The notes below the pieces were generated by a model. The model was not told the DNA's origin and ran no database searches. It saw only the letters and a list, made by a program, of their open reading frames with translations. The position numbers and the translations under genes were made by a program. DNA of 64,000 nt from contig CM065172.1 in the NCBI GenBank assembly GCA_033026295.1, positions 11,081,665-11,145,664 on the forward strand, written 5' to 3'. The stretch comes from Channa striata (Eukaryota > Chordata > Actinopteri > Anabantiformes > Channidae). Of the stretch, positions 39,001 to 46,254 are shown piece after piece; the stretch's first letter is position 1; each line of letters starts with the position of its first letter.

Positions 39001-42000
39001 GCTGTTTAAGCTGGTGTCCCTCCCCAAACAACAAATGCAGACGAGCTATCCACAAAATGTTGTACACTATTATAATATAACGCACATTATTGAGGTAAAG
39101 CTCAAGATCAATATATTCATATTAAAAAGATCAGATGACAGTCCGTTTTCATCCAGGCCTGTAGTTCTTTTCTCTACTGGGCCTTTTCTCTTCTTTCAAG
39201 TCACTGTGTTGGTTTCCCTGCCCACAACCTTACTGTTGTGGTTTGGTCTCACTGCTCTCATTAGCATAATTTTTTGCAGCCGCAAGCAGCTGTTTTCAAA
39301 AGACAGAGATCACACAACTAACACCCTCAGAGTTAGTATCCCAGAAGACGTGGTTGCAGATAGCAGTGTTTGCTGCTAACCCCTTTATGTTCATTTACTC
39401 CACAGTAAGTGGCCACATTGTACAGCTGGTCCCTTTGTTTAAATGGACTTCTGTTTCTGCCGTATGATTCCAGTACCTGAAGTAATCAGTGGGAACACAC
39501 TGACAGCCACTGTGGTCGATCTTAATGCCTGGGTGGAGTATGAGTTTCGGGTTTTGGCCAAAAACAGTGTTGGTGTTGGAGAACCCAGCCCTGTATCTGT
39601 CAAGACGAGGACAGAAGATGCAGGTACAGTGAATGTCATTTTTTTTCACTATCAAAAAAATAAAAAATGTAAATAATAATAAGTTATTGTGCTGCTTTTC
39701 TTTTGAAGCATACTTTTCTGAAGTCAAATATGTTTCTTATATGGAGGTGTGAATAAGGTTTGTGTTGTGCAGTTCCTGATGCAGCACCAGGTGACGTGGG
39801 TGGAGGAGGTGGAAGTCGATCTGAATTGGTCATCACATGGGAGGTAAGTCATCAGTCATATGTTCCAGTCTGCTTTCAAAGTGCTTGCAGTTAGTCTTTT
39901 TTTTTTATCCTCGAGTAAGGTGCTTAATATTTCTCGCTTAATCAAAGCTACTGCTCTGCTTGGCTTGTGGGTGTCATAAATTTGGGTGAAATTGAAGTCT
40001 GGCACTGTAGTCATCGTAATTTATTAGTTAAAGAGTCTGTATGTAAGACAGCAGCATTGTATACACAAGCAGAACACAGAATTTCACAGCTATTGTCACT
40101 TATGAGGCTTGGATCTGTGGTGAATTACTGTTGTTCAGCCAAATCTGCAATGTTCAAATCCAGCAATTTAGCCTGTCGGGTGGCTGAAAAATAATGTGGA
40201 TATTAAAGAAGTCATTAGGTGGCTAAAGCTATCTCGTTACTGGAGTTTTCTCATTTCATTAAATGTAGAAATAAATTTTCATTTTAAAAGCTTCACGGGT
40301 ATTCTGTAATGAGCTTAGATTTTTTTTAAATGCCATTTTATCGCTCATTTTATTTTGTCAGGTGGGTCACAAAAGCAATTTGTGGGTCATGCACTTCTTT
40401 TGGCATCACAAGAGTGGGTGGTGATTGTCTCAGCCCAGTAGTGGGGGGAACATGAGTGGTTTGTATATGTTTTAATATCACTATAGTTTTGTGTTTCACT
40501 CTCAGCCTGTCCCCGAAGAACTGCAGAATGGTGAGAGCTTTGGTTACATCATTGCTTTCCGCGCCTTTGGAGAAGTTAGCTGGACTCACGTGGCCACCTC
40601 CGCCCCCGGTGCATCGCGCTACGTTTACCGCAACGACAGCATAGCCCCCTTCTCGCCGTTCCATGTCAAAGTTGGCACTTACAACAGCAAAGGACAGGGT
40701 CCCTTCAGCCCCGTGGTAACCATCTACTCTGCAGAGATAGGTAAGGAGATGAACGTGAGGGGGTTTTTGCAAGGCTGCAAAGCTTTCTCTGTTTTTTAAA
40801 AGGCTAAAGATCACGAAAGTGGTTTTGCTACATCTACCAGGATGAAAGCGCTCGATGAATAAAGAGACGTGCGGGAAAATAAATCTGCAGAAATCTTTTT
40901 ACCAGTCAAAAACTAGGACAAAATACTGCACATTTATGTAAGAATACACAGATTGCTTCTAAATATCACCACTCTTTTGAATGGCTATGCCAAAGTGAAA
41001 AGCAGTTGGCATTTAGATCTATGCTACCTCTCAGCATGCTGAAAGGGGGTCAGTCTGTAGTGTAGTGTTAGTCTATTTACCAGCAGCACCTGTGTGTGTG
41101 ATGATTCACCCAAGTAGGGATCAACAAGAATACGGCACAGTAATAAATGTAAAAAATTCGAAGAGATTTGTTGAGCTTGTCTCTTAGCTGTTGGAGGAAA
41201 GCAGCAGTGCTCAGTCTCCTGTTGTCTGTTTTCAGAGCCAAGTGGGATGCCAGCAGGAGTTTGGGCCAGAAGTGTCTCTGCCTCTGAGATTGAGGTGAAT
41301 TGGCAGGCGCTGTCCTTCACCCCTGAAAGGGTTCTGGGCTATGAGGTACATTTTACTTTTTTAAATGGAAATGGAAACACAACACACACAAAACAATCCA
41401 AATGCTTGTCATCACCCCTGTTGTACCTCAAAGCCATCACTTCCAAACCGCGCGTCGCCATGGAAATGACTGTTTCAGCTGTGCAACTGCTACAGCCCAA
41501 ATTATACAGTTCTTTGTACAAGTGCGACAGAAAATATGTCAAAGGGTTTTAAGCGAACAAAAGAAAATTGCCTGCCCATACGCCTTTTCACGTTATTGTT
41601 AGTTGTGGGATATCATGACACAGACGTTCATGATAGTCTGTACTGTACCAGACCTCATGTCAGCACATCAAGAACAATTATACTGGAAAAACGTCTTTTT
41701 AATAAAACAGCAGCACAGTGGGAATGGATCTTTGGTCTTTTCATTGTTCGCTAAATAAAGTAATAAAATATTAAACTATTATATTCTAAACCTAAAGCTG
41801 TTGGTTGTGCTCTGCATTCTCATCAAAAAGTGAGACAGCCTGACTGCCTCGTGTATGTGCTTCTGGCTGAATAATCAGAGTGATCAAAGGATCAAGATGT
41901 AAGATGTTGACGGTGTAAGACGCCGTTACAGTTTTCCTCAATAAGATCAAAAATGTTCAGTTTTTCCATCTGGGAAAAAAGCAATTGAGTTATCTGTGAT

Positions 42001-44743
42001 GTCACCATCTGCAAACACTCAGTAGTGATGGGATGGATAGAGTTTATTGGCAATAATGTTTTTCCAGAGTCACAAAAGGAACAAACTAGTGATTTTTTTT
42101 TTTTTTTTTTTATGATTTACTTTACTGCTGTTAACTTATTGTGTGATATGACCATTGAAATGCATAATTTAAATATGCTGGTTTTCATCAGAGAAAATAT
42201 AAATATTACATGTTGTGTTATGCAACATAGATTGATGCACTGTAGTGCTGAAATGATTATGCAATAAATCCATTAGTCAAGCAATGAAAACTCGAGGTTG
42301 ATAATTTTGATAATTGATGTGTTTTAATATCAAGCAAAAATGCTAAACCTCCTAGGAGTCCTTGCCATTTCACCCTCTTCCTGGAAATTTGCTGCCTTGT
42401 TGTTTTATATCAGTGTCATTTACCTACTACCAGCTTTTTCACTGTTGGTTGGTCAGTTTGTAAGAGTAAAATATTGGACACTGGGAGATCGTAATTGGCA
42501 GTTAATTATTAATTATTAATCAGGATCTTCCTTAATTTCTGCCCTATAGTGATACTCTTCCAGTGGTGTGTGAATGATAGTGAAACACCTGCAGGGGCTG
42601 TAAAAGTACGTTAACAGCGTCTTTGTAATGTCAGATTAAATATCCTGCTGAAACGTTAAAAGAAAACTATGATCTCTCTTCTGAGGATCCAAACAAAGGC
42701 ATATTTCAACAACACCGCACCTCTCTCAAGACTTTAGAAGCAACTACAAACACTTTGTTGTTATGCATGCTGCAGGTGTACACATTCTGCTCCACCTCCA
42801 ACCCATTTATCACAGTTAAATCCCAGATGACGTGCTCTCTGTCTCAAGGTGGTTTACTGGGAAGATGACACTAAACCAGAGACCATGGGAAAGGTTAGGG
42901 TGCCTTGGAATCAAACTTCAGTCACCGTGAGCGGCTTGGCAGGAAACACGCAGTATTTCCTGACAGTCAGCGCCTTCAACACTGCTGGCACTGGCCCCTT
43001 CCTCCCTGCAATCAATGTCACCACAAAAAAGCCACGTAAGTTGCAGCACCAAGACACCCTGATGCTCAGGAGTTTGATTTTGTATCCACGCTGATTATGA
43101 ATCAGAGCAGGAAGCTAAGGTTTGAATGAAATCTGTTCCTTGCTGTTCCAGATAGTTAATATGTGCTAAGTTGTTTGCATCAGACATCAGGTGATAGAAA
43201 CAATGTCTACTTCTCATCTCATTCTTGGAATTGGTATGGCATAAGAGAAATGTGATTATTCAGTAATAAGCATCTGTGGTGACATATAGAAGTGAATTGT
43301 GTTTGTATTATGCAGCACCAGCTCAACCTCCTCTGAATGTTGAATGGACCCTAATTGGCTCTCAGCTGTCTCTTTACTGGGAACCTGTACTGGCAATGGA
43401 ATCAGAGTCGGAGGTTACAGGCTACCAGGTGAGTTTCACATACTCAGAAGCTTCGCAATAACATGTTTATTCCTACTTCACGTCCGATTACTGAAAGCAT
43501 GGACTTTACCTGTGTGCCGGCTCACCGTAAGCTGTCAGCCTCTAAGAATAGATATTTGTAGTGTGCTACCCACCTTTTCCTCCTCCCCCCGATTCAGCTG
43601 TCGTACAGGAGACAGAGACACAAAGAAGTCAATACGCTCACAACAACCAATTCAACAGCAGAGCTGACCCTCCCAGAGGGCGACGACGACTACGTCATCT
43701 ACATTCAGACGCTGAGTGAAGGAGGTTTGGGCCCAGCCTCAGATCCCATAAGAATCCACCAACTAAGTAAGTTACAGGATTTGAGACTTGAGTCATATTT
43801 CTTGATTCTGAAAGGGAAAAATACTTCCAGGTTTTCTGTCTTCAGACCAAATTTGGTAAAAACAATCTCTCCGAACTCCATTAATCATTTACCCACTCTT
43901 GTAAATGAAGTCACTTAACACTTTTTAAACCTGTCAGGGACACTTTGCCCTGCGTCGACTCACCGTTTTCTGTGTACTCAGCTCTTCCAGGCTTAGATTT
44001 TGCTGAAATATCTACGGCGATCCCTCTCTGTCGGAGAGGTTGACTTCCCCTTTTACTAGATGCTATTACTGTCCTGTGGGACTCCAGGGGGCTTTTCTCC
44101 TGCTCTAAATGCTAATTTGCATTGTTGATATTCTGTGTTGAATCCCTGAAAACAGCGGTGGAGAGAGATAGAATTCCATGCTGGCTTTTCTTTTAAATTT
44201 CATTTGAAAAATAGGCTGTTTTTTTCCCAGAGACACTTTGGATACAGCAAAGAGAAAGATGTGGGCAAAATACATTAGCAGGCTGTGTTTAAAGTAGCAG
44301 CAAAACAGAGGTTCAGGCGGTTTATTTAGGTTATTATCCAGGAAAGGGGGTTATGTAGCTATTATGCCATTAAATGAAATGTCAGTCATTTCTAAAGGGC
44401 TAATTGAATTACTTAAATCATTTATGACAAACTAGTGATGAGAAAAAAACTGTAATAGACCTTTTGGTCCCTTTACACCCAGATGCTTTAATACAATTTA
44501 ATATTTTCTACGTTTTAAATGAAATGTCATCATGGTTTTATCTACAACAAAGACAGCAAAGGGCTGCAGTGTAAGATAAGGATCTATTATTTCCGATTGA
44601 TATCCCATCAGTTTATTGTGTTTCCTTCTTGTGTGTGTGCTCTAGGTATGAGTGCCCGTGACTCGAGAGCCTGGAGTGCAGAGATCTCCCTCCTCTCCCT
44701 GCTCCTCACCATCGCAATAGCAATATTCAGGTCAACGTCGTGA
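21017..44743 (+). CDS. cntn6: Contactin-family neuronal adhesion protein, most like contactin-6 (22 coding exons)
   Basis: This is a GPI-anchored cell-surface glycoprotein of the contactin family, which acts in axon guidance and synapse formation through partners on neighbouring membranes. The exons below splice into 3080 bases. Adding one base missing in exon 4 gives 1026 residues, against about 1028 for human CNTN6. Approximate residue order: signal peptide 1-19, Ig1 26-122, Ig2 123-222, Ig3 223-318, Ig4 319-407, Ig5 408-500, Ig6 501-596, FNIII-1 597-699, FNIII-2 700-801, FNIII-3 802-900, FNIII-4 901-994, GPI signal 995-1026. Each Ig or FNIII domain is encoded by two exons, with phase-1 junctions at domain edges, as in vertebrate contactins. 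Each Ig domain keeps its Cys pair. CNTN6-like stretches include GDLTYAW, VQQDNRRFVSQ, VESLSAVA, RVLGYEV and MGKVRV. The signal peptide and Ig4 are closer to CNTN3. Contactin family 0.98; CNTN6 in particular about 0.7. Confidence 0.93.
21341..21378. repeat. (TG)n microsatellite in contactin intron 1
   Basis: A TG run immediately precedes the retroelement remnant in the same intron. Confidence 0.93.
21397..21780 (+). pseudogene. Remnant of a LINE reverse-transcriptase ORF (C-terminal part) in intron 1
   Basis: In one plus frame the sequence reads KYLQRVREVLRNQLNGKN, followed by VWVINTYALPVI. After two stop codons and a frame change come LYTKQKEGRQGLVTVRATIQ, EYIRKMAQIDD and YLRQQKPEKQ, then SW..PLYHWQTE in another frame. 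I recognise this order as the region after the catalytic palm of a non-LTR retrotransposon polymerase common in aquatic animals. Compared with what I recall of the family, about 15 residues are missing between DIKTRK (near 21,550) and LYTK. Stops, frameshifts and the missing segment make it a dead fossil. The clade cannot be named from this fragment. Confidence 0.82.
22093..22228 (+). CDS. cntn6: Contactin coding exon 2: first half of Ig1
   Basis: The exon begins after 'ctgacag' and ends in phase 2 at 'ag|gtaaga'. It encodes YHGPRWRMEPGDLFIP and the first Ig1 Cys in LTCDAKGTPPPQYR. It is less conserved than later exons, as usual for Ig1 of this family. Confidence 0.93.
22229..24904 (+). other. 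Contactin intron 2 (2.7 kb)
   Basis: No extra exon or RNA gene is visible. It contains a short perfect hairpin at 24,106-24,133; the rest is AT-rich DNA with poly-T and poly-A runs. Confidence 0.8.
24106..24133. repeat. Perfect 11-bp hairpin in contactin intron 2
   Basis: The arms TGTCACATTAT and ATAATGTGACA are separated by six bases. Only the symmetry is visible; no function is apparent. Confidence 0.85.
24905..25080 (+). CDS. cntn6: Contactin coding exon 3: second half of Ig1
   Basis: The exon encodes WSLNGTLINLG, then DVGMYQCMAYNTVGAILSRR and LQFA. VGMYQC and ILSR are CNTN6-like. The exon ends in phase 1 (t|gtaagt) and joins 'ac' of exon 4 to make the Tyr of FAYLDHF. Confidence 0.96.
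25134..25153. repeat. Short (CA)n microsatellite
   Basis: About ten CA units, in contactin intron 3 just after the exon 3 donor. Confidence 0.85.
26446..26540 (+). CDS. cntn6: Contactin coding exon 4: first half of Ig2, with a one-base frameshift
   Basis: The left part reads YLDHFKVHTRSAVSVRE. The right part, in the next frame, reads GQGVVLLCGTPTSSG, which includes the first Ig2 Cys. The family has VREGQGVVLLCG here without a break, so one G is missing from the G run at 26,495-26,496 (GAG-GGA expected, GAG-GA seen). The exon is 95 bases where 96 would keep phase with both neighbours. Read literally, translation shifts and stops in exon 5. Confidence 0.93.
26732..26935 (+). CDS. cntn6: Contactin coding exon 5: second half of Ig2
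   Basis: The exon encodes LTYAWVFNEYPYFVQQDNRR, then FVSQQTGNLYIAKVEPSDVG and NYTCVV, one of the most conserved stretches of the family. It ends in phase 1 within RTDG. Confidence 0.97.
27799..27901 (+). CDS. cntn6: Contactin coding exon 6: start of Ig3
   Basis: The exon encodes GVMGEYEPKIEVNFPDNVPA and LECFALGN, near-invariant in contactins 3 to 6. The donor is aa|gtaagc in phase 2. Confidence 0.97.
28214..28398 (+). CDS. cntn6: Contactin coding exon 7: rest of Ig3
   Basis: The exon encodes PVPEITWKRANGVPFPSKVK, then AVLEIPSFQQDDTGGYECVA and GKNTATGRLAFY. The acceptor follows a T-rich tract ending 'ttctag'. It ends in phase 1. Confidence 0.97.
29227..29363 (+). CDS. cntn6: Contactin coding exon 8: start of Ig4
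   Basis: The exon encodes AKPQWIQTMKDTALAIEERL, then YWECRANGKPKPSYTWLKNG and QQLLSE. An earlier AG at 29,201-29,202 is less likely as acceptor, because only 29,227 restores the AKPQW start seen in the family. It ends in phase 0. Confidence 0.96.
29364..30560 (+). other. Contactin intron 8 (1.2 kb)
   Basis: AT-rich intron with no recognised element. Confidence 0.75.
30561..30690 (+). CDS. cntn6: Contactin coding exon 9: rest of Ig4
   Basis: The exon encodes ERIHVEDGVLSVSVLTLSDA, then GMYQCVAENKHGVIYFAAEL. It ends in phase 1 at tta g|gtagaa. Confidence 0.96.
31146..31296 (+). CDS. cntn6: Contactin coding exon 10: start of Ig5
   Basis: The exon encodes ASPPDFTGNV, VTLECKPQAYPMASILWKKG and HTNER. 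It ends in phase 2 at ag|gtaaaa. Confidence 0.95.
31635..31762 (+). CDS. cntn6: Contactin coding exon 11: rest of Ig5
   Basis: The exon encodes ITLSPDGTLRLANVSKSDAG, then GYTCFARNRFGMSSTTGRLL. It ends in phase 1. Confidence 0.96.
31763..33024 (+). other. Contactin intron 11 (1.3 kb)
   Basis: There is no extra exon. The intron ends with a 29-base uninterrupted T run (32,987-33,015), nine bases before the next exon, an extreme polypyrimidine tract. Confidence 0.8.
33025..33194 (+). CDS. cntn6: Contactin coding exon 12: start of Ig6
   Basis: The exon encodes DPTRIMQGPVDMEIIVGESI, then VLPCQVASDPVLDVSFSWAF and HFELVGG. It ends in phase 0 at GTGAGT. Confidence 0.96.
34500..34617 (+). CDS. cntn6: Contactin coding exon 13: rest of Ig6
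   Basis: The exon encodes RTAGDLMIRNIQLYHAGKYI, then CVVDTDVESLSAVAVLIVK. The ESLSAVA string is CNTN6-like. It ends in phase 1. Confidence 0.96.
34618..38413 (+). other. Contactin intron 13 (3.8 kb, the largest within the coding part)
   Basis: The intron separates the Ig part of the protein from the FNIII part. No additional exon was found. It contains an (ATC)n-like tract at 37,187-37,224 and a CTCF-like string at 37,972-37,985. Confidence 0.75.
37187..37224. repeat. (ATC)n microsatellite, imperfect
   Basis: Repeated CAT/ATC units with one ATT interruption, followed by a G run. Confidence 0.88.
38414..38572 (+). CDS. cntn6: Contactin coding exon 14: start of FNIII-1
   Basis: The exon encodes GPPSPPDSVTVEEVTDSTAQ, then LAWSPGRDNGSPITNYLIQT and RTPFTVGWQRVNT. 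The acceptor at 38,412-38,413 was chosen because it alone keeps phase 1 and the VKGPP junction. It ends in phase 1. Confidence 0.95.
38751..38817 (+). repeat. Partial copy of the intron 15 3' end, inside intron 14
   Basis: These 67 bases match 39,704-39,772 with three substitutions and one 2-base gap. The copy includes the 'tgtgttgtgcag' acceptor, and the match stops exactly at that AG. Confidence 0.93.
38869..38897. repeat. Perfect 12-bp hairpin in contactin intron 14
   Basis: The arms GTAACCTTCACA and TGTGAAGGTTAC pair exactly around a 5-base loop, about 50 bases after the duplicated acceptor. Confidence 0.9.
39474..39623 (+). CDS. cntn6: Contactin coding exon 15: rest of FNIII-1
   Basis: The exon encodes VPEVISGNTLTATVVDLNAW, then VEYEFRVLAKNSVGVGEPSP. 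It ends in phase 1. Confidence 0.96.
39704..39772 (+). repeat. Contactin intron 15 3' end, duplicated at 38,751
   Basis: These are the last 69 bases of the 149-base intron 15, up to and including the used acceptor AG. A near-identical copy lies about 950 bases upstream in intron 14. Confidence 0.93.
39773..39843 (+). CDS. cntn6: Contactin coding exon 16: start of FNIII-2
   Basis: The exon encodes VPDAAPGDVGGGGGSRSELV and ITWE. The GGGGSRSELVITWE string is a contactin 3/4/5/6 signature. It ends in phase 0. Confidence 0.97.
40506..40740 (+). CDS. cntn6: Contactin coding exon 17: rest of FNIII-2
   Basis: The exon encodes PVPEELQNGESFGYIIAFRA, then SRYVYRNDSIAPFSPFHVKV and GPFSPVVTIYSAEI. It ends in phase 1. 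A long antisense open frame here (minus, 40,350-40,814) is a shadow. Confidence 0.97.
41236..41345 (+). CDS. cntn6: Contactin coding exon 18: start of FNIII-3
   Basis: The exon encodes EPSGMPAGVWARSVSASEIE, then VNWQALSFTPERVLGYE. It ends in phase 0 at GTACAT. Confidence 0.95.
41346..42848 (+). other. Contactin intron 18 (1.5 kb)
   Basis: AT-rich intron with a 19-base T run near 42,100. No recognised element. Confidence 0.75.
42849..43035 (+). CDS. cntn6: Contactin coding exon 19: rest of FNIII-3
   Basis: The exon encodes VVYWEDDTKPETMGKVRVPW, then QTSVTVSGLAGNTQYFLTVS and FNTAGTGPFLPAINVTTKKP. The MGKVRV string is close to CNTN6. It ends in phase 1. Confidence 0.96.
43316..43428 (+). CDS. 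cntn6: Contactin coding exon 20: start of FNIII-4
   Basis: The exon encodes PPAQPPLNVEWTLIGSQLSL and YWEPVLAMESESEVTGYQ. It ends in phase 0 at GTGAGT. Confidence 0.95.
43598..43766 (+). CDS. cntn6: Contactin coding exon 21: rest of FNIII-4
   Basis: The exon encodes LSYRRQRHKEVNTLTTTNST, then AELTLPEGDDDYVIYIQTLS and GPASDPIRIHQL. It ends in phase 1. Confidence 0.95.
44646..44743 (+). CDS. cntn6: Contactin coding exon 22: GPI-anchor signal and stop
   Basis: The exon encodes SMSARDSRAWSAEISLLSLL, then LTIAIAIFRSTS and TGA at 44,741-44,743. Small residues followed by a hydrophobic tail and no cytoplasmic domain is the layout of a GPI-attachment signal, as in all contactins. The exact attachment residue cannot be read from sequence alone. 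Confidence 0.92.
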
Positions 44744-46157
44744 CACGATGACAGACTCCGCTCTGTTGTGCAATGTTCAGTATTGTTTTGTTTTCTTTCT
44801 TTAATTCGTGAAAGTTGCCGAGTTGTTTTTCCTCTCTTTTTCAGAGGTGACCCCCATACTACTTTGCAGTGTTAGTTTGCGGGTAAACAGCAGCACCAGA
44901 GTGGAGTGTGCTGTGTGTGACACTTAATTAAAAATAGATGCTTGAGCTTTTCTTTCTTTTTTTTTAAACAAAGGTCTGTTTGGAACCTTTCGCAGATTGG
45001 GAACAATGCTCCATTTCAACTCGTTTTTCCTTTTTCGACTCTAGAATGATACAGATGCCTTACTTCCATTCATGTGCCAAAGTAGTTTCAGCCTTCTTAT
45101 TGTTACTTCTAAGACAGCTACATGCTTTTCTCAACATTTTATTCCTCTCAGTTTCTTGTTGCTGAAAGTCTCCGTGTACCTCGCGGAGGTCTGTTTTTTT
45201 TTTTTTTTTTTCGGAGGGGGGATATTTTCAGTTTTCCTCTCTACATCTTAGTTGGAAAGCGTAGGAACATGTTTATTCATCCATGCCTGTGCCTTTGGAG
45301 ACTCTTGTAACAGTGTCACTTATAGACACTAGTCAGCGATACTTGGTGGTTGAAAACATACTGCAGCCATCCTCATCTTTACGTTCTCCATTACAAGGTG
45401 GTTGTGTCCCAGATGAAACTCATAAAACAGCCTGTAGTGCCAGTGTTCGCCATTTACCTTTTATCATTTGATTGTGGAGAGCTGAATGCACCATGATGGC
45501 TCCTAAAGGTTTTAAAGCCTCAGACCAGTTATTGTGATAGCCTGCTGACTGATGGATTGGACTTAACTCTGCATTTACAGAGATTACATTTGCCCGTGTA
45601 CAGCGGCACCGGGAGAATTGTACAACAGCCAGTGCATTTTTTTTTTCAACACTAATGCAGAAACAATCAGTCAGTCGACAGAAAATAATGAACATCAATC
45701 ATTTAAGTCTTTTATCAAGGAAATTTGCCAAACATTTACTAGTTCCAGCATCTCGAATGTGAGCGTTTGCTGCCTTTCTGTTTTAAATGTAGGGTATAAC
45801 ACCCAGCAAGGTGGACATTTCACTACAATCCATTTACCTCCATGGAATCCAACGGCTTTATACCATGGCCACTTGATAACAAAGTGCTTTGTCATCACAA
45901 TGAAACAAGTCAGTCATTGAATTATAATGTCGTGAAATACGCATGATTTGATTTTATTTTTGAGTTCTTCCTGCAGCTCGGCTCCTGACAGTAGGAATAG
46001 GTTACGTTATTCACTACCCGGCTCGGTTTTTGACCTTCCATAGCATGAGGCGAACGGAAAGCACACCCAGTTCATATCATTACTAATTTCAAAAGTCACA
46101 TATTAAGTTAGATGAGAAGGTCACAAACACTCATATCTGCACATAACCTTTAAGGAA

Positions 46158-46254
46158 GAGCCAGGAGTTGATTAGCTGAGCTTAGCATAAAGACTGGAAG
46201 TGGCGATAGACAACTTTCCTGGCTGTGTCTAAATTTCATGTAGCACCTACAGTT
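46158..46254 (+). repeat. Fragment of a common teleost interspersed repeat
   Basis: The 'agctgagcttagcataaaga' and 'ctggaag' block, the 'tcctggctgtgtct' block and the 'tagcacctacag' block follow the order of the fish repeat usually written 'gcttagcataaagactgg', 'cctggctctgtcc' and 'accagcacctc'. It is the part downstream of the fragment at 16,329. Confidence 0.7.

Noticed and set aside
40350..40814. 154-codon minus-strand open frame
   Set aside because: It is antisense to contactin exon 17, whose codon structure explains the absence of stops on the other strand.
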